Below are positions 7,942 to 13,157 of a stretch of DNA of 13,157 nucleotides, in pieces. This DNA comes from an uncultured Gemmatimonadota bacterium. GTDB taxonomy: Bacteria > Gemmatimonadota > Gemmatimonadetes > Gemmatimonadales > Gemmatimonadaceae. Position numbers and translations under genes: made by a program. Position 1 is the stretch's first letter. Each line of letters opens with the position of its first letter. The DNA lies in assembly GCA_946479895.1 (NCBI GenBank), contig CAMLHT010000100.1, positions 1 to 13,157 of the forward strand, in the 5' to 3' direction. The notes beneath the pieces are model-generated. The model had not been told where the DNA came from, did no database searches, and saw only the letters and a program-made list of their open reading frames with translations.

Positions 7942-8226
7942 CCCGGCGCAGCACCAGGAAACCGGCGAGGGCACCCGCGTTCACACCGAGCGCCCCGCCG
8001 GCAGGGGGAGGTGTAACCCTTTTCGCCCAGCCCTGCACGTCAGCATTCGGGATGGCGGAGCCGGAGATCACGCGCGATCGTACCTCGGGCTCACGCCCCC
8101 CCCAATCGTTCGGGATGGCCGAGCGGCGGCACGGCTCCGGCCCTGCGGCTCCGCAGCTGAACTCCGCCGTTGGCCCGACGGCACAGATACCCGAATCGCA
8201 TGCCACAGTGGAACCGAAACACCGCG
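7942..8226. other. Gene-free stretch with an imperfect direct repeat
   Basis: No convincing gene on either strand. TTCGGGATGGCGGAGC (8046-8061) recurs as TTCGGGATGGCCGAGC (8109-8124), 15 of 16 bases identical and 63 bp apart. A possible terminator lies at the left end. It lacks the 13-bp units of the arrays. It may be the remnant of a repeated element or the untranslated lead of the next gene; no promoter is recognisable. Confidence 0.5.
7983..8023 (+). terminator. Possible intrinsic terminator of the lipoprotein gene
   Basis: ACACC (7983-7987) pairs with GGTGT (8010-8014) and CCCC (7993-7996) with GGGG (8004-8007), around a 7-nt loop. A short T run, TTTT (8020-8023), follows after AACCC. 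The stem has an internal loop and the T tract is short and offset, so this is only a candidate. Confidence 0.33.
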
Positions 8227-8775
8227 ATGCTGCGCCGTCGATATCCCGATGAGCGCTGGGTTGGCGCTTGTCCTCGCGCGAGCGCCAGTGTGCTGCGTCG
8301 AGCCGATCATCACGTCGTTCAGGTCGGGGGGCGCGCGGCGCTGCTCCTGACTTACCCTTGGGACCTCATTCCCGAAGATGCCTGGCCTGTCGAGCTCACA
8401 TTCGAAGTAAGCTTCACATACCCCTCGGGCCACCCAGTGGCGCCTGAAGCTGTGCAGGAAATCGTCGATGGTCTGACGTTCAAGCCTCTCGCTTTGGCGT
8501 CCGACGAGGGATTGCAGGGCCAGGACGCCGCGCGCCGTCAGGTGCCCACCACCAGCGATGCCATGGAAGAGCACTTCGACGAGTTCTTTCAACGCCTGTT
8601 CACGGAGTTTGCCAGGCTGGGAATCAGCCCGGACGAAGCGGCGGCCCTCGGGAATCCCGGGTTCGAGATGCCTCCGGAAGATTTCTTCGCGCTGACAAAG
8701 GGGTTGCCCGACGGTTCGGGGGCGGACGCCTTGCGTTCGGCAGTGATGACGAAGCTGGGCTTCCGAGCTCGGTGA
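8227..8775 (+). CDS. Hypothetical protein, no family recognised
   Basis: About 182 aa, not recognised. From roughly residue 35 the sequence looks protein-like and mainly acidic: ALLLTYPWDLIPEDAWPVEL, ELTFEVSFTYPSGHPV, then an amphipathic stretch with EEHFDEFFQRLFTEFARLGI and a helical C-terminus. No signal peptide, TM segment or catalytic motif is seen. The start is uncertain: TTG 8170, ATG 8200, ATG 8227 and GTG 8290 are all in frame without a Shine-Dalgarno, and the Arg-rich first 25 residues look atypical, so translation may begin at 8290. It ends 18 bp before the next gene on the same strand, so the two may be co-transcribed. Its codon third positions look less GC-rich than those of its neighbours. 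A long antisense frame (8068-9261) covers it but is Arg-rich and featureless. Confidence 0.6.
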   Translation: MLRRRYPDERWVGACPRASASVLRRADHHVVQVGGRAALLLTYPWDLIPEDAWPVELTFEVSFTYPSGHPVAPEAVQEIVDGLTFKPLALASDEGLQGQDAARRQVPTTSDAMEEHFDEFFQRLFTEFARLGISPDEAAALGNPGFEMPPEDFFALTKGLPDGSGADALRSAVMTKLGFRAR

Positions 8776-8793
8776 CGTCCGGGCACCTGACGC

Positions 8794-9288
8794 ATGAATC
8801 TCGACCCTGAGAACCCCGTGGTCGCACTGTGCGCTGAGGGGATGGCGGTCGGCGGCGACGCGGCGGCCGCCCACGACGTCCTTGCGCGGGCGTGGGCGGC
8901 ACGAAGTGACGACTTCGAGGCAGCGGTGGCGGCGCACTTCGTGGCGCGCACCCAGCCGAATGCGGCGGCGAAGCTGCAGTGGGACCTTCGCGCGGTACAA
9001 CACGCCGAGGCGGCACTCGCGGCCGGCGACGGGCGCGTGCGCGTCCTGTTCGCGTCGCTCTACCTGAACCTGGGCGATGGGCTGCTCACCGCCGGGCAGC
9101 GCGACGAGGCGCGCGCGGCGGCAGCGCGAGCCGAGGTGGAGCTCACGGCGTTGCCGGCGGGCGGCTATCGCGAATTCGTCGCCGTCGGCGTCACCCGGCT
9201 CCGTGCGCGGGCCGAGGCCGAGCTGTGGCAGAAGCAGCTCGAGCGGAGCAGCGCGCGTCAACCACGAAGCGCGCAGGAGGCTGAATGA
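8794..9288 (+). CDS. TPR-like helical-repeat protein
   Basis: A 164-aa soluble protein made almost wholly of helices with TPR-like spacing: NPVVALCAEGMAVGG, AAAHDVLARAWAARSDDFEA, AAVAAHFVARTQPN, KLQWDLRAVQHAEAAL, LFASLYLNLGDGLLTAGQRD, EARAAAARAEVELTAL. It resembles small TPR proteins opening with MNLDPxNPVVxLCAEGM that databases sometimes label 'rRNA adenine methyltransferase'. No methyltransferase motif (such as a glycine-rich SAM loop) is visible, so I consider that label unsupported. It most likely serves as a protein-interaction scaffold. It starts 18 bp after the preceding gene, without an obvious Shine-Dalgarno, and its stop overlaps the next start (ATGA at 9285-9288). Confidence 0.82.
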   Translation: MNLDPENPVVALCAEGMAVGGDAAAAHDVLARAWAARSDDFEAAVAAHFVARTQPNAAAKLQWDLRAVQHAEAALAAGDGRVRVLFASLYLNLGDGLLTAGQRDEARAAAARAEVELTALPAGGYREFVAVGVTRLRARAEAELWQKQLERSSARQPRSAQEAE

Positions 9289-9524
9289 CGCGAGCTGAGT
9301 TCCGCGGCTTCGTCTCTGCCCTGCGCGACGTGATGCAGAGGCGCAGGCAGGATCCGGCCGACCTCGAGATCAGCGAGAGCCTGGACAGCGCGGCACTACC
9401 GATGCCGGATGGCTCGTGGATGGAGATCAGCCGGGATCATATCGCGTCGGAAGACGGCACGGGAATGGAGATGGCCGCAGCCGTATACGACGTGTATCTG
9501 GACGACGGTACATTCCGGCGATGA
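9285..9524 (+). CDS. Small acidic hypothetical protein, translationally coupled
   Basis: 79 aa, not recognised. It has an N-terminal amphipathic helix (AEFRGFVSALRDVMQRRRQD) followed by an acidic, probably beta-rich half (LPMPDGSWMEISRDHI, then AAVYDVYLDDGTFRR). No signal or TM segment. The start is well supported: AGGAGG lies four bases upstream inside the end of the preceding gene, and ATGA is shared with that gene's stop. Its own stop overlaps the next start in the same way. The double overlap suggests roughly balanced production of three proteins, perhaps with this small soluble one acting with its TPR and membrane neighbours. Confidence 0.75.
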   Translation: MTRAEFRGFVSALRDVMQRRRQDPADLEISESLDSAALPMPDGSWMEISRDHIASEDGTGMEMAAAVYDVYLDDGTFRR

Positions 9525-9877
9525 CACGCCACAGGCAGCGAGCCGTGTGGGGCCTCGGCCTTCTCGCCTATCTGGTCGGCCTGTTCTTCTTCATGCTGGT
9601 GCCCGTCGTGCATCCCTTCACCGGCGCCGTGGTCCTGCTCGCGTGCACGAGCTCTTCCGGCGCCGCGGTGAAGGATGACATGGTCGTCATGGGCGTCATC
9701 GTGACCGAGCTGGTGATCTGGTGCGTGCTGATGGCGTCGATGGTCACGGGAGCAAGGGTGTGGCTCGACCCGATCGCGCCGGTGGCCTTATATATCGGAC
9801 TGCTGCTGCCGATCGGGACGATCATTTACCGCCTGGCGCGCCCGTGGCCGCGAGAGAGTACCACCGCAGCCCCGTGA
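9521..9877 (+). CDS. Small integral membrane protein
   Basis: 118 aa with three confident TM segments: about 9-30 (GLGLLAYLVGLFFFMLVPVV), 55-78 (VVMGVIVTELVIWCVLMASM) and 84-106 (PVALYIGLLLPIGTIIY). A weaker hydrophobic stretch at 33-48 could be a fourth or a re-entrant loop. The basic N-terminus (TRHRQR) and the YRLARPWPR tail suggest both are cytoplasmic if there are four crossings. No family recognised. ATG 9521 is chosen because it overlaps the previous stop as ATGA (9521-9524); an upstream in-frame start at 9416 would add an Arg-rich stretch overlapping the preceding gene and is rejected. Confidence 0.78.
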   Translation: MTRHRQRAVWGLGLLAYLVGLFFFMLVPVVHPFTGAVVLLACTSSSGAAVKDDMVVMGVIVTELVIWCVLMASMVTGARVWLDPIAPVALYIGLLLPIGTIIYRLARPWPRESTTAAP

Positions 9878-9898
9878 TGCGATCGGTGGACAGGCTGG

Positions 9899-10270
9899 GT
9901 GAGCGAGGCTCCAAGCGCAGGCCGAAAGCCAGCGGCGCAGCGTCTCATGATCAAGCCACAGAACATCGTGCTGGTGCGAGGCCCGGGCGTCGACCGGCAG
10001 GCGTTCGACGACGCCATGCAGCTGCTCAGGGTCCTGAGGGCGAAGTACGGTGAGTCTGCCGAGGGGACGTTTCGTACGGCGGCGAAGCATCGGCCCAGGG
10101 CAGCCGGAGCCCCGGATACGGCGCTGAAGCATCGCCTGGCATACTACGATGAATCACTGTCCCGCCTCAGGACTGCCGGGAAGAGATCCATTGTCGGCAG
10201 GTCGGATTCGGCCCGGGCGGTCGACCTCCTGGTGTCGCCGTTGCACAGGAAGCGTGGAGCCAGTCGGTGA
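9899..10270 (+). CDS. Hypothetical basic protein
   Basis: 123 aa from GTG 9899; ATG 9947 (MIKPQNIVLV...) is an equally plausible start. Not recognised. The most protein-like part is IVLVRGPGVDRQAFDDAMQL followed by LLRVLRAKYGESAEG, a strand then a helix; the rest is rich in Arg, Ala and Lys with a second helix (YYDESLSRLRTAGKR). No signal, TM or catalytic motif. It begins 21 bp after the membrane-protein gene on the same strand and could be the last gene of that cluster. The Arg-rich composition means it may be a chance frame. Confidence 0.5.
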   Translation: MSEAPSAGRKPAAQRLMIKPQNIVLVRGPGVDRQAFDDAMQLLRVLRAKYGESAEGTFRTAAKHRPRAAGAPDTALKHRLAYYDESLSRLRTAGKRSIVGRSDSARAVDLLVSPLHRKRGASR

Positions 10271-10304
10271 GTTGAAGTAGGTGACACATCATGGAGCACC
10301 AGTT

Positions 10305-10368
10305 ACGGGGAACTACATGTCACGAATGATCGGCTTCGGCCTGTTAGCGATTGCGTGTAGTTCCCCGT
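10305..10368 (+). promoter_or_regulatory. Start-codon-sequestering mRNA hairpin
   Basis: ACGGGGAACTAC (10305-10316) and GTAGTTCCCCGT (10357-10368) are perfect 12-nt reverse complements. Pairing continues inward through the ATG at 10317-10319 (A-U, U-G, G-C) and one more wobble. Near the apex GGC-UUCG-GCC (10332-10341) forms a small stem with a UUCG tetraloop. The structure would hide both the GGGGA ribosome-binding candidate and the start codon of the following gene. The pairing is direct reading; translational control is inference. Confidence 0.6.
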
Positions 10369-11579
10369 TGGGCCGCCCCGCCGCCGCCGGCCCGGCAGGA
10401 GACAGAGCGCGCTTCGAGTGTGCACCCGCCGTGCGCGCGCTCCGGCTTGCCGATGGAGACGACGTGTATGTCGAGGCTCCTGAGGTGGCCCGGACAAGCG
10501 AAGGACTGGTATTCCTCGGCTCCCCTGCCTTTCGGTCGGGCAATCGACGCGAAGCGGATCCTCGGCTGGCGCTTGGCGTGACGATCGGCGCCGCGGGAGC
10601 TGGATTGCTCGAGTCACCTGATTCAATGGAGATGCGGTATCCCCACCTCGCCGTGGTCGGTGACGGCATGTTGTCCGTGCTCTGGCAGACTCTGGAGGAG
10701 GACGCGACCCGGCGCACGATCCTGTGGAGCCGGCATGACCGTCAGTGGAGCCGGCCCGCCGCGGTCCCACTTTCGAGCGGCCTGTCCATCTGGCGGGCGA
10801 CGAGCGTCTCGAAGCCCTTCATGCTCGAGAACGCACCAGCGATCCTCGCGACTCCGGGAGTGATCGCGCCTGACATGTCCCGCCTGCTCTACTGGAACGG
10901 GTCAGCCTGGATCGGGCGATCGGTGAAGGGCTTCCACCAGGTTTATCCGTCTGCGATCGGCCTGGGCGGCAGCCGGATGATCGTGGCCTATGTCGATTAC
11001 GGTGCGCCGGATGGAAATACCCTGTTCGTGCGAAGGAGCGATGATGGCGGTGCCACCTCGGCGGGCGAGGTGCGGGTGAGCCGGCCGGGGACAGGCCCGG
11101 CGTACGAGCCGCGCCTCATCATGCTTGGCAGGAAGCTCGCGCTCCTGTGGTCGGCCGGCGGAACCATGCTTCAGTCCGAGACCAGAATCGCGACATCCGC
11201 GGACACCGGGCGCACGTGGATCTATCCACCATCGCTCAGACCCGATGGCCAGATCGTCTCGATGCGCGCGACAGGCATCGATTCAGAACGACTCGGCGTC
11301 GCGCTGGAAATCCAGGGTCGCGATCACATCCGCCCCGAGTACTGGGAATGGGATGGCGCGTGGCGTCGGCGCTGGGCGGGGGATTCCATTCACAGCTTTG
11401 GCACTGCCACCATTGCGACCGTGCGCGACGGAGTGGTCGTCACGTGGGGAGAGGAGAGGCCGGGGGAGCCTCGAAGCCGGCCGTTCACGCGCTATCTGGT
11501 TGTTCCTGAATGCGCCAAGGGTGGAAGCGGCGTCATTCACGCCGGAGGAGGCGGTTCTTCAGTGCCGCCACGTCGATGA
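10317..11579 (+). CDS. Secreted Asp-box (sialidase/BNR-like) beta-propeller protein
   Basis: 420 aa from ATG 10317. The N-terminus MSRMIGFGLLAIAC is a short signal with a lipobox-like AIAC (Cys 14). The body is repeated four-strand sheets typical of a propeller, with Asp boxes SDDGGATS (241-248, degenerate) and SADTGRTW (294-301, canonical SxDxGxTW), plus blade-like strands such as PHLAVVGDGMLSVLWQ, RMIVAYVDYG and KLALLWSAGG. Asp boxes occur in sialidases and in many non-enzymatic propellers; I do not see the sialidase FRIP motif or a clear Arg triad, so a binding or unassigned role is likelier. GTG 10281 is an alternative start, but 10317 gives the better signal peptide. The final 19 residues (Gly-rich, ending PPRR) are read from DNA that is antisense to the convergent amidase gene. 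Confidence 0.83.
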   Translation: MSRMIGFGLLAIACSSPLGRPAAAGPAGDRARFECAPAVRALRLADGDDVYVEAPEVARTSEGLVFLGSPAFRSGNRREADPRLALGVTIGAAGAGLLESPDSMEMRYPHLAVVGDGMLSVLWQTLEEDATRRTILWSRHDRQWSRPAAVPLSSGLSIWRATSVSKPFMLENAPAILATPGVIAPDMSRLLYWNGSAWIGRSVKGFHQVYPSAIGLGGSRMIVAYVDYGAPDGNTLFVRRSDDGGATSAGEVRVSRPGTGPAYEPRLIMLGRKLALLWSAGGTMLQSETRIATSADTGRTWIYPPSLRPDGQIVSMRATGIDSERLGVALEIQGRDHIRPEYWEWDGAWRRRWAGDSIHSFGTATIATVRDGVVVTWGEERPGEPRSRPFTRYLVVPECAKGGSGVIHAGGGGSSVPPRR

Positions 11580-12090
11580 CAGGGCGTCGGTCCGGCCGAG
11601 TGCCGGTCGGATCGACCTTTCGGCCGGGCTTTCCCCATAGCGACCGGTCCGCCGTGTAGAGGGGGGTCCAGATCGCTTCCTTTTCATGGCCGACGATTCG
11701 CCGGCTGATCGAATCGGCGCTCCAGCCTTCGAATCGCGCCACGGCGGTGCAGACGCGCGCGATCGAGGCAAGCTGCGCTTCGGTTGCGGGCACGAGTCCA
11801 TTGGTCGCCGCCGCTATTCCATAGAAGACCGAGTTGGCCTTTGGCGTCCGACATGGGCCGGCGTGCGGGGTCCGATAGGCCGGGTCGGCCAGCTCGATGA
11901 CGCGTCCATCATCGAGGACCAACCAGGTGTAACCATTCGTGCAATGGGGATCCTGGAACCACTCGACGGCCCAGTCGTCGCGTGACGAATCGTCGTAGTG
12001 CAGCATGATGCCGCCGCGTTTGGCAGCGAGGGGTTGCTGGAGGATGTGGGAGTGGAGGCGCTCGTCGGGGTCGAGGTGGGGGATCAGCAT
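11533..12090 (-). CDS. Zinc N-acetylmuramoyl-L-alanine amidase (Amidase_2 / PGRP-like)
   Basis: A 185-aa single-domain amidase without a signal peptide, the usual size of a phage endolysin. Candidate zinc ligands are His31 (GIMLHYDDS), His135 (RIVGHEKEAIW) and Asp160 (GRKVDPTG); Tyr54 (NGYTWLVLDDGRVIEL) and Lys157 fit conserved catalytic or binding positions, and PHAG (75-78) matches the family's HAG motif. The family cleaves the bond between N-acetylmuramic acid and L-alanine in peptidoglycan. Lack of a signal fits release through a holin-type membrane lesion. ATG 12090 is the start used; no good Shine-Dalgarno is seen. It lies downstream of two membrane-protein genes on the same strand, separated from them by array D. 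Its 3' end overlaps the convergent propeller gene by 47 bp. Confidence 0.88.
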   Translation of the reverse strand: MLIPHLDPDERLHSHILQQPLAAKRGGIMLHYDDSSRDDWAVEWFQDPHCTNGYTWLVLDDGRVIELADPAYRTPHAGPCRTPKANSVFYGIAAATNGLVPATEAQLASIARVCTAVARFEGWSADSISRRIVGHEKEAIWTPLYTADRSLWGKPGRKVDPTGTRPDRRPVIDVAALKNRLLRRE

Positions 12091-12124
12091 CTATCGATGG
12101 CATTGGGGGAGGGTGAGGGAAGGG

Positions 12125-12265
12125 CGTGTTTGCGGAGCGGGGGGGAACTGCGTGCGGGGGGAGCGGGCGGGAACGGCGTGCGGAGAGAGCTGCCCGTGCG
12201 TTGCTTTCGCACCCCCTACCCGCACGCCCTACCCGCACGCCCTTGCGGCACGCTGTTTCCGCACG
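12125..12265. repeat. Array D: inverted 13-bp-pitch array inside the lysis-like cluster
   Basis: Left arm in 13-bp register, partly decayed: CGTGTT 12125, CGGGGG 12138, CGTGCG 12151, CGGGCG 12164, CGTGCG 12177, plus an off-register CGTGCG at 12195. Right arm: CGCACC 12208, CGCACG 12221 and 12234, GGCACG 12247, CGCACG 12260, exactly 13 bp apart. The turn is a tight hairpin, GTGCG (12196-12200), 7-nt loop, CGCAC (12208-12212). GAACGGCGTGCGG (12171-12183) is the perfect 13-nt reverse complement of 12259-12271, and the outer end CGCACGCCGTTC repeats that of array A. It lies between two same-strand genes, the holin-like gene and the amidase. Confidence 0.88.
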
Positions 12266-12276
12266 CCGTTCAGCCG

Positions 12277-12639
12277 TCAGTCATGACGATGATCATCGAA
12301 CTTCGTCGGCTCCCCTCCGCCGAGCCGGGCGAGCAACAGTCGCGTCAGCGCCACGACCTGGTCCGGATCCGCCTGCTCGATCGAATTCATCACCGGAAGC
12401 GCCAGGACGGTGGCGATGCCGAGCGCGGCCTGGGGCCAGGTCGCGATGCCGCTCGTCCAGAACTGCCGCAGCGCGACGGCCGCGAAGGCCAGCGCGATGA
12501 GGCGGCTCATGGAGAACACGAGCGGGGAGTTGGTGGCCATGGTCTTGACCACGTTCTTCTCGAGCACGGGCGTGATGGCGGCGATGCCGGCCGACTTCAC
12601 GATGCGTCCGAGAAACGAGAATACCATGCGGATGATCAT
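12277..12639 (-). CDS. Small two-TM membrane protein, holin-like candidate
   Basis: 120 aa, not matched to a named family. Two hydrophobic segments (about 46-62, RLIALAFAAVALRQFW; about 67-85, WPQAALGIATVLALPVM) are separated by a short turn, with an amphipathic N-terminal stretch (FLGRIVKSAGIAAITPVLEK) and a charged C-tail ending KFDDHRHD. Size, two closely spaced TM helices, charged tail and position beside an endolysin-like amidase fit a phage holin, but that is inference. The start is firm: ATG 12639 overlaps the upstream stop as ATGA and has GGAGGAG eight bases upstream. The ATG at 12627 is less favoured. Confidence 0.78.
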   Translation of the reverse strand: MIIRMVFSFLGRIVKSAGIAAITPVLEKNVVKTMATNSPLVFSMSRLIALAFAAVALRQFWTSGIATWPQAALGIATVLALPVMNSIEQADPDQVVALTRLLLARLGGGEPTKFDDHRHD

Positions 12640-13001
12640 CGGGATTGCTCCTCCAGGCGTGCGATGCGCCGCGCGGTGCGATGATGCCGCCGCTCGGCCT
12701 GCTGTTTGAAATCCATGTAGTCGGTGAGCATGTGGTCGAGCGCCTCGAGCTGGCGCTCCATTCGGGCGAAGCTCGACGCCGACTCCTCGCGGTAGCTCCG
12801 CACTTCGGCGCCGACGTTCGTCTTGGTGTTCTCCATCTCCTGCCGCCAGACCCCGAGCCGGTAGACGAGGACAGTCAGGCTCCCCAGGAGACCTGCCGCG
12901 GCGAATATCCGCGGCAGGTGTCCGATGAGGGTGGGAGAGGATGGTGCGGCGAGCTGCGCGAGCCCCAGCCACACCGCGTATGGGATGACGATGAGCCGCA
13001 T
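12636..13001 (-). CDS. Two-TM coiled-coil membrane protein, possible lysis accessory
   Basis: 121 aa. Two N-terminal TM segments (about 3-19, LIVIPYAVWLGLAQLAA; about 29-48, IFAAAGLLGSLTVLVYRLGV) are followed by a long charged helix to the C-terminus (about 52-121), likely a coiled coil (RMERQLEALDHMLTDYMDFK, then RTARRIARLEEQ). Small phage proteins encoded near lysis genes (DUF2730-like or spanin-like) have comparable layouts, but I cannot assign a family. ATG 13001 follows the TGA of the preceding gene by one base, so translation is probably coupled; its own stop overlaps the next start (ATGA). An upstream in-frame ATG at 13061 would overlap the preceding gene and is rejected. Confidence 0.78.
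   Translation of the reverse strand: MRLIVIPYAVWLGLAQLAAPSSPTLIGHLPRIFAAAGLLGSLTVLVYRLGVWRQEMENTKTNVGAEVRSYREESASSFARMERQLEALDHMLTDYMDFKQQAERRHHRTARRIARLEEQSR
12648..12654 (-). promoter_or_regulatory. Strong Shine-Dalgarno of the holin-like gene
   Basis: GGAGGAG on the minus strand, eight bases before ATG 12639 and inside the end of the upstream coding region. It decides the start and, with the ATGA overlap, indicates coupled but strong translation. Confidence 0.75.
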
Positions 13002-13002
13002 G

Positions 13003-13157
13003 TCAGCCGCGCGGCGGGAACTGGTCGAAGCCGTGGCTGTCCTTCGCGCGGATGCGCCCATCGCGCGCCTGGATGATCAGCTCACTGCGGTTGTTCTTCG
13101 CGAGCAGCCGGCCGAACAGGATGGCGGCACGCTGCGTGGACGAGATCGCGAGCGCCT
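13003..13157 (-). CDS. DUF2188-like protein, C-terminal fragment (continues past the window end)
   Basis: The last 50 codons of a gene that enters from beyond base 13157. The visible part, with LFGRLLAKNNRSELIIQARD then GRIRAKDSHGFDQFPPRG, closely resembles the C-terminus of small DUF2188 proteins, whose typical ending is ELVIHGRDGRIRxKDSxGxDPxPPKG. The function of that family is unknown. Its TGA (13005-13003) is one base from the next start, so it heads the visible minus-strand group and may be coupled with it. The promoter would lie outside the window. Confidence 0.75.
   Translation of the reverse strand, partial: ALAISSTQRAAILFGRLLAKNNRSELIIQARDGRIRAKDSHGFDQFPPRG

Noticed and set aside
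8143..8156. CTGCGG-CT-CCGCAG palindrome as a terminator or operator
   Set aside because: The 2-nt loop is too tight, no T run follows, and 6-bp palindromes are expected by chance in DNA this GC-rich.
8068..9261. Minus-strand open frame of 397 codons opposite the small-gene cluster
   Set aside because: Arg/Gln-rich without recognisable motifs; the plus strand holds a recognisable TPR-like protein with coupled downstream genes.
8794..9288. rRNA adenine methyltransferase
   Set aside because: Similar proteins may carry that label, but no SAM-binding or catalytic motif is present; the sequence is helical repeats only.
8227..10270. Integron cassette array
   Set aside because: Small genes in tandem, but they overlap or are separated by about 20 bp, leaving no room for attC sites, and no integrase is present.
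1..13157. tRNA, rRNA or riboswitch genes
   Set aside because: None recognised on either strand by eye; a dedicated covariance-model scan would be needed to exclude small or divergent RNAs.

Overview
The window is very GC-rich and densely coding. An ADOP-type permease with its PadR regulator, several predicted lipoproteins, and a large Ig-like/RCC1 surface protein suggest a soil-type Gram-negative bacterium. Gemmatimonadota is my best guess, with Acidobacteriota possible. This is inference; no rRNA or other phylogenetic marker is present.

Layout. (1) 1-134: right arm of a 13-bp repeat array (array A). (2) 160-3148, minus strand: a PadR regulator and, 13 bp downstream, an ADOP/MacB-like permease, with a candidate promoter and operator upstream. 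(3) 3252-3470: array B. (4) 3487-6507, minus: an exported Ig-like repeat protein ending in a seven-repeat RCC1 propeller. (5) 6568-6767: array C, lying between two divergent genes. (6) 6883-7941, plus: a lipoprotein resembling a TIM-barrel glycoside hydrolase, followed by a possible terminator. (7) 8227-10270, plus: five small, mostly unrecognised genes, three of them chained by ATGA overlaps. (8) 10317-11579, plus: a secreted Asp-box beta-propeller protein whose start codon sits inside a strong predicted mRNA hairpin. (9) 11533-13157, minus: a phage-lysis-like group (DUF2188-like protein, two-TM coiled-coil protein, small two-TM holin-like protein, zinc amidase), with array D inserted before the amidase.

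The most unusual content is the four-member family of intergenic arrays. Each complete member has a left arm of CGTGCG hexamers at an exact 13-bp pitch, a short central spacer, and a right arm of the complementary CGCACG at the same pitch, so the locus is one long segmented inverted repeat. In places the variable 7-nt linkers are complementary between the arms too. The arrays sit between tandem genes and also between divergent genes, so simple terminators do not explain them. I do not recognise this element as a described family.

Apart from the PadR-ADOP pair, the coupled small-gene chain and the lysis-like group, the genes look like independent units rather than one pathway.
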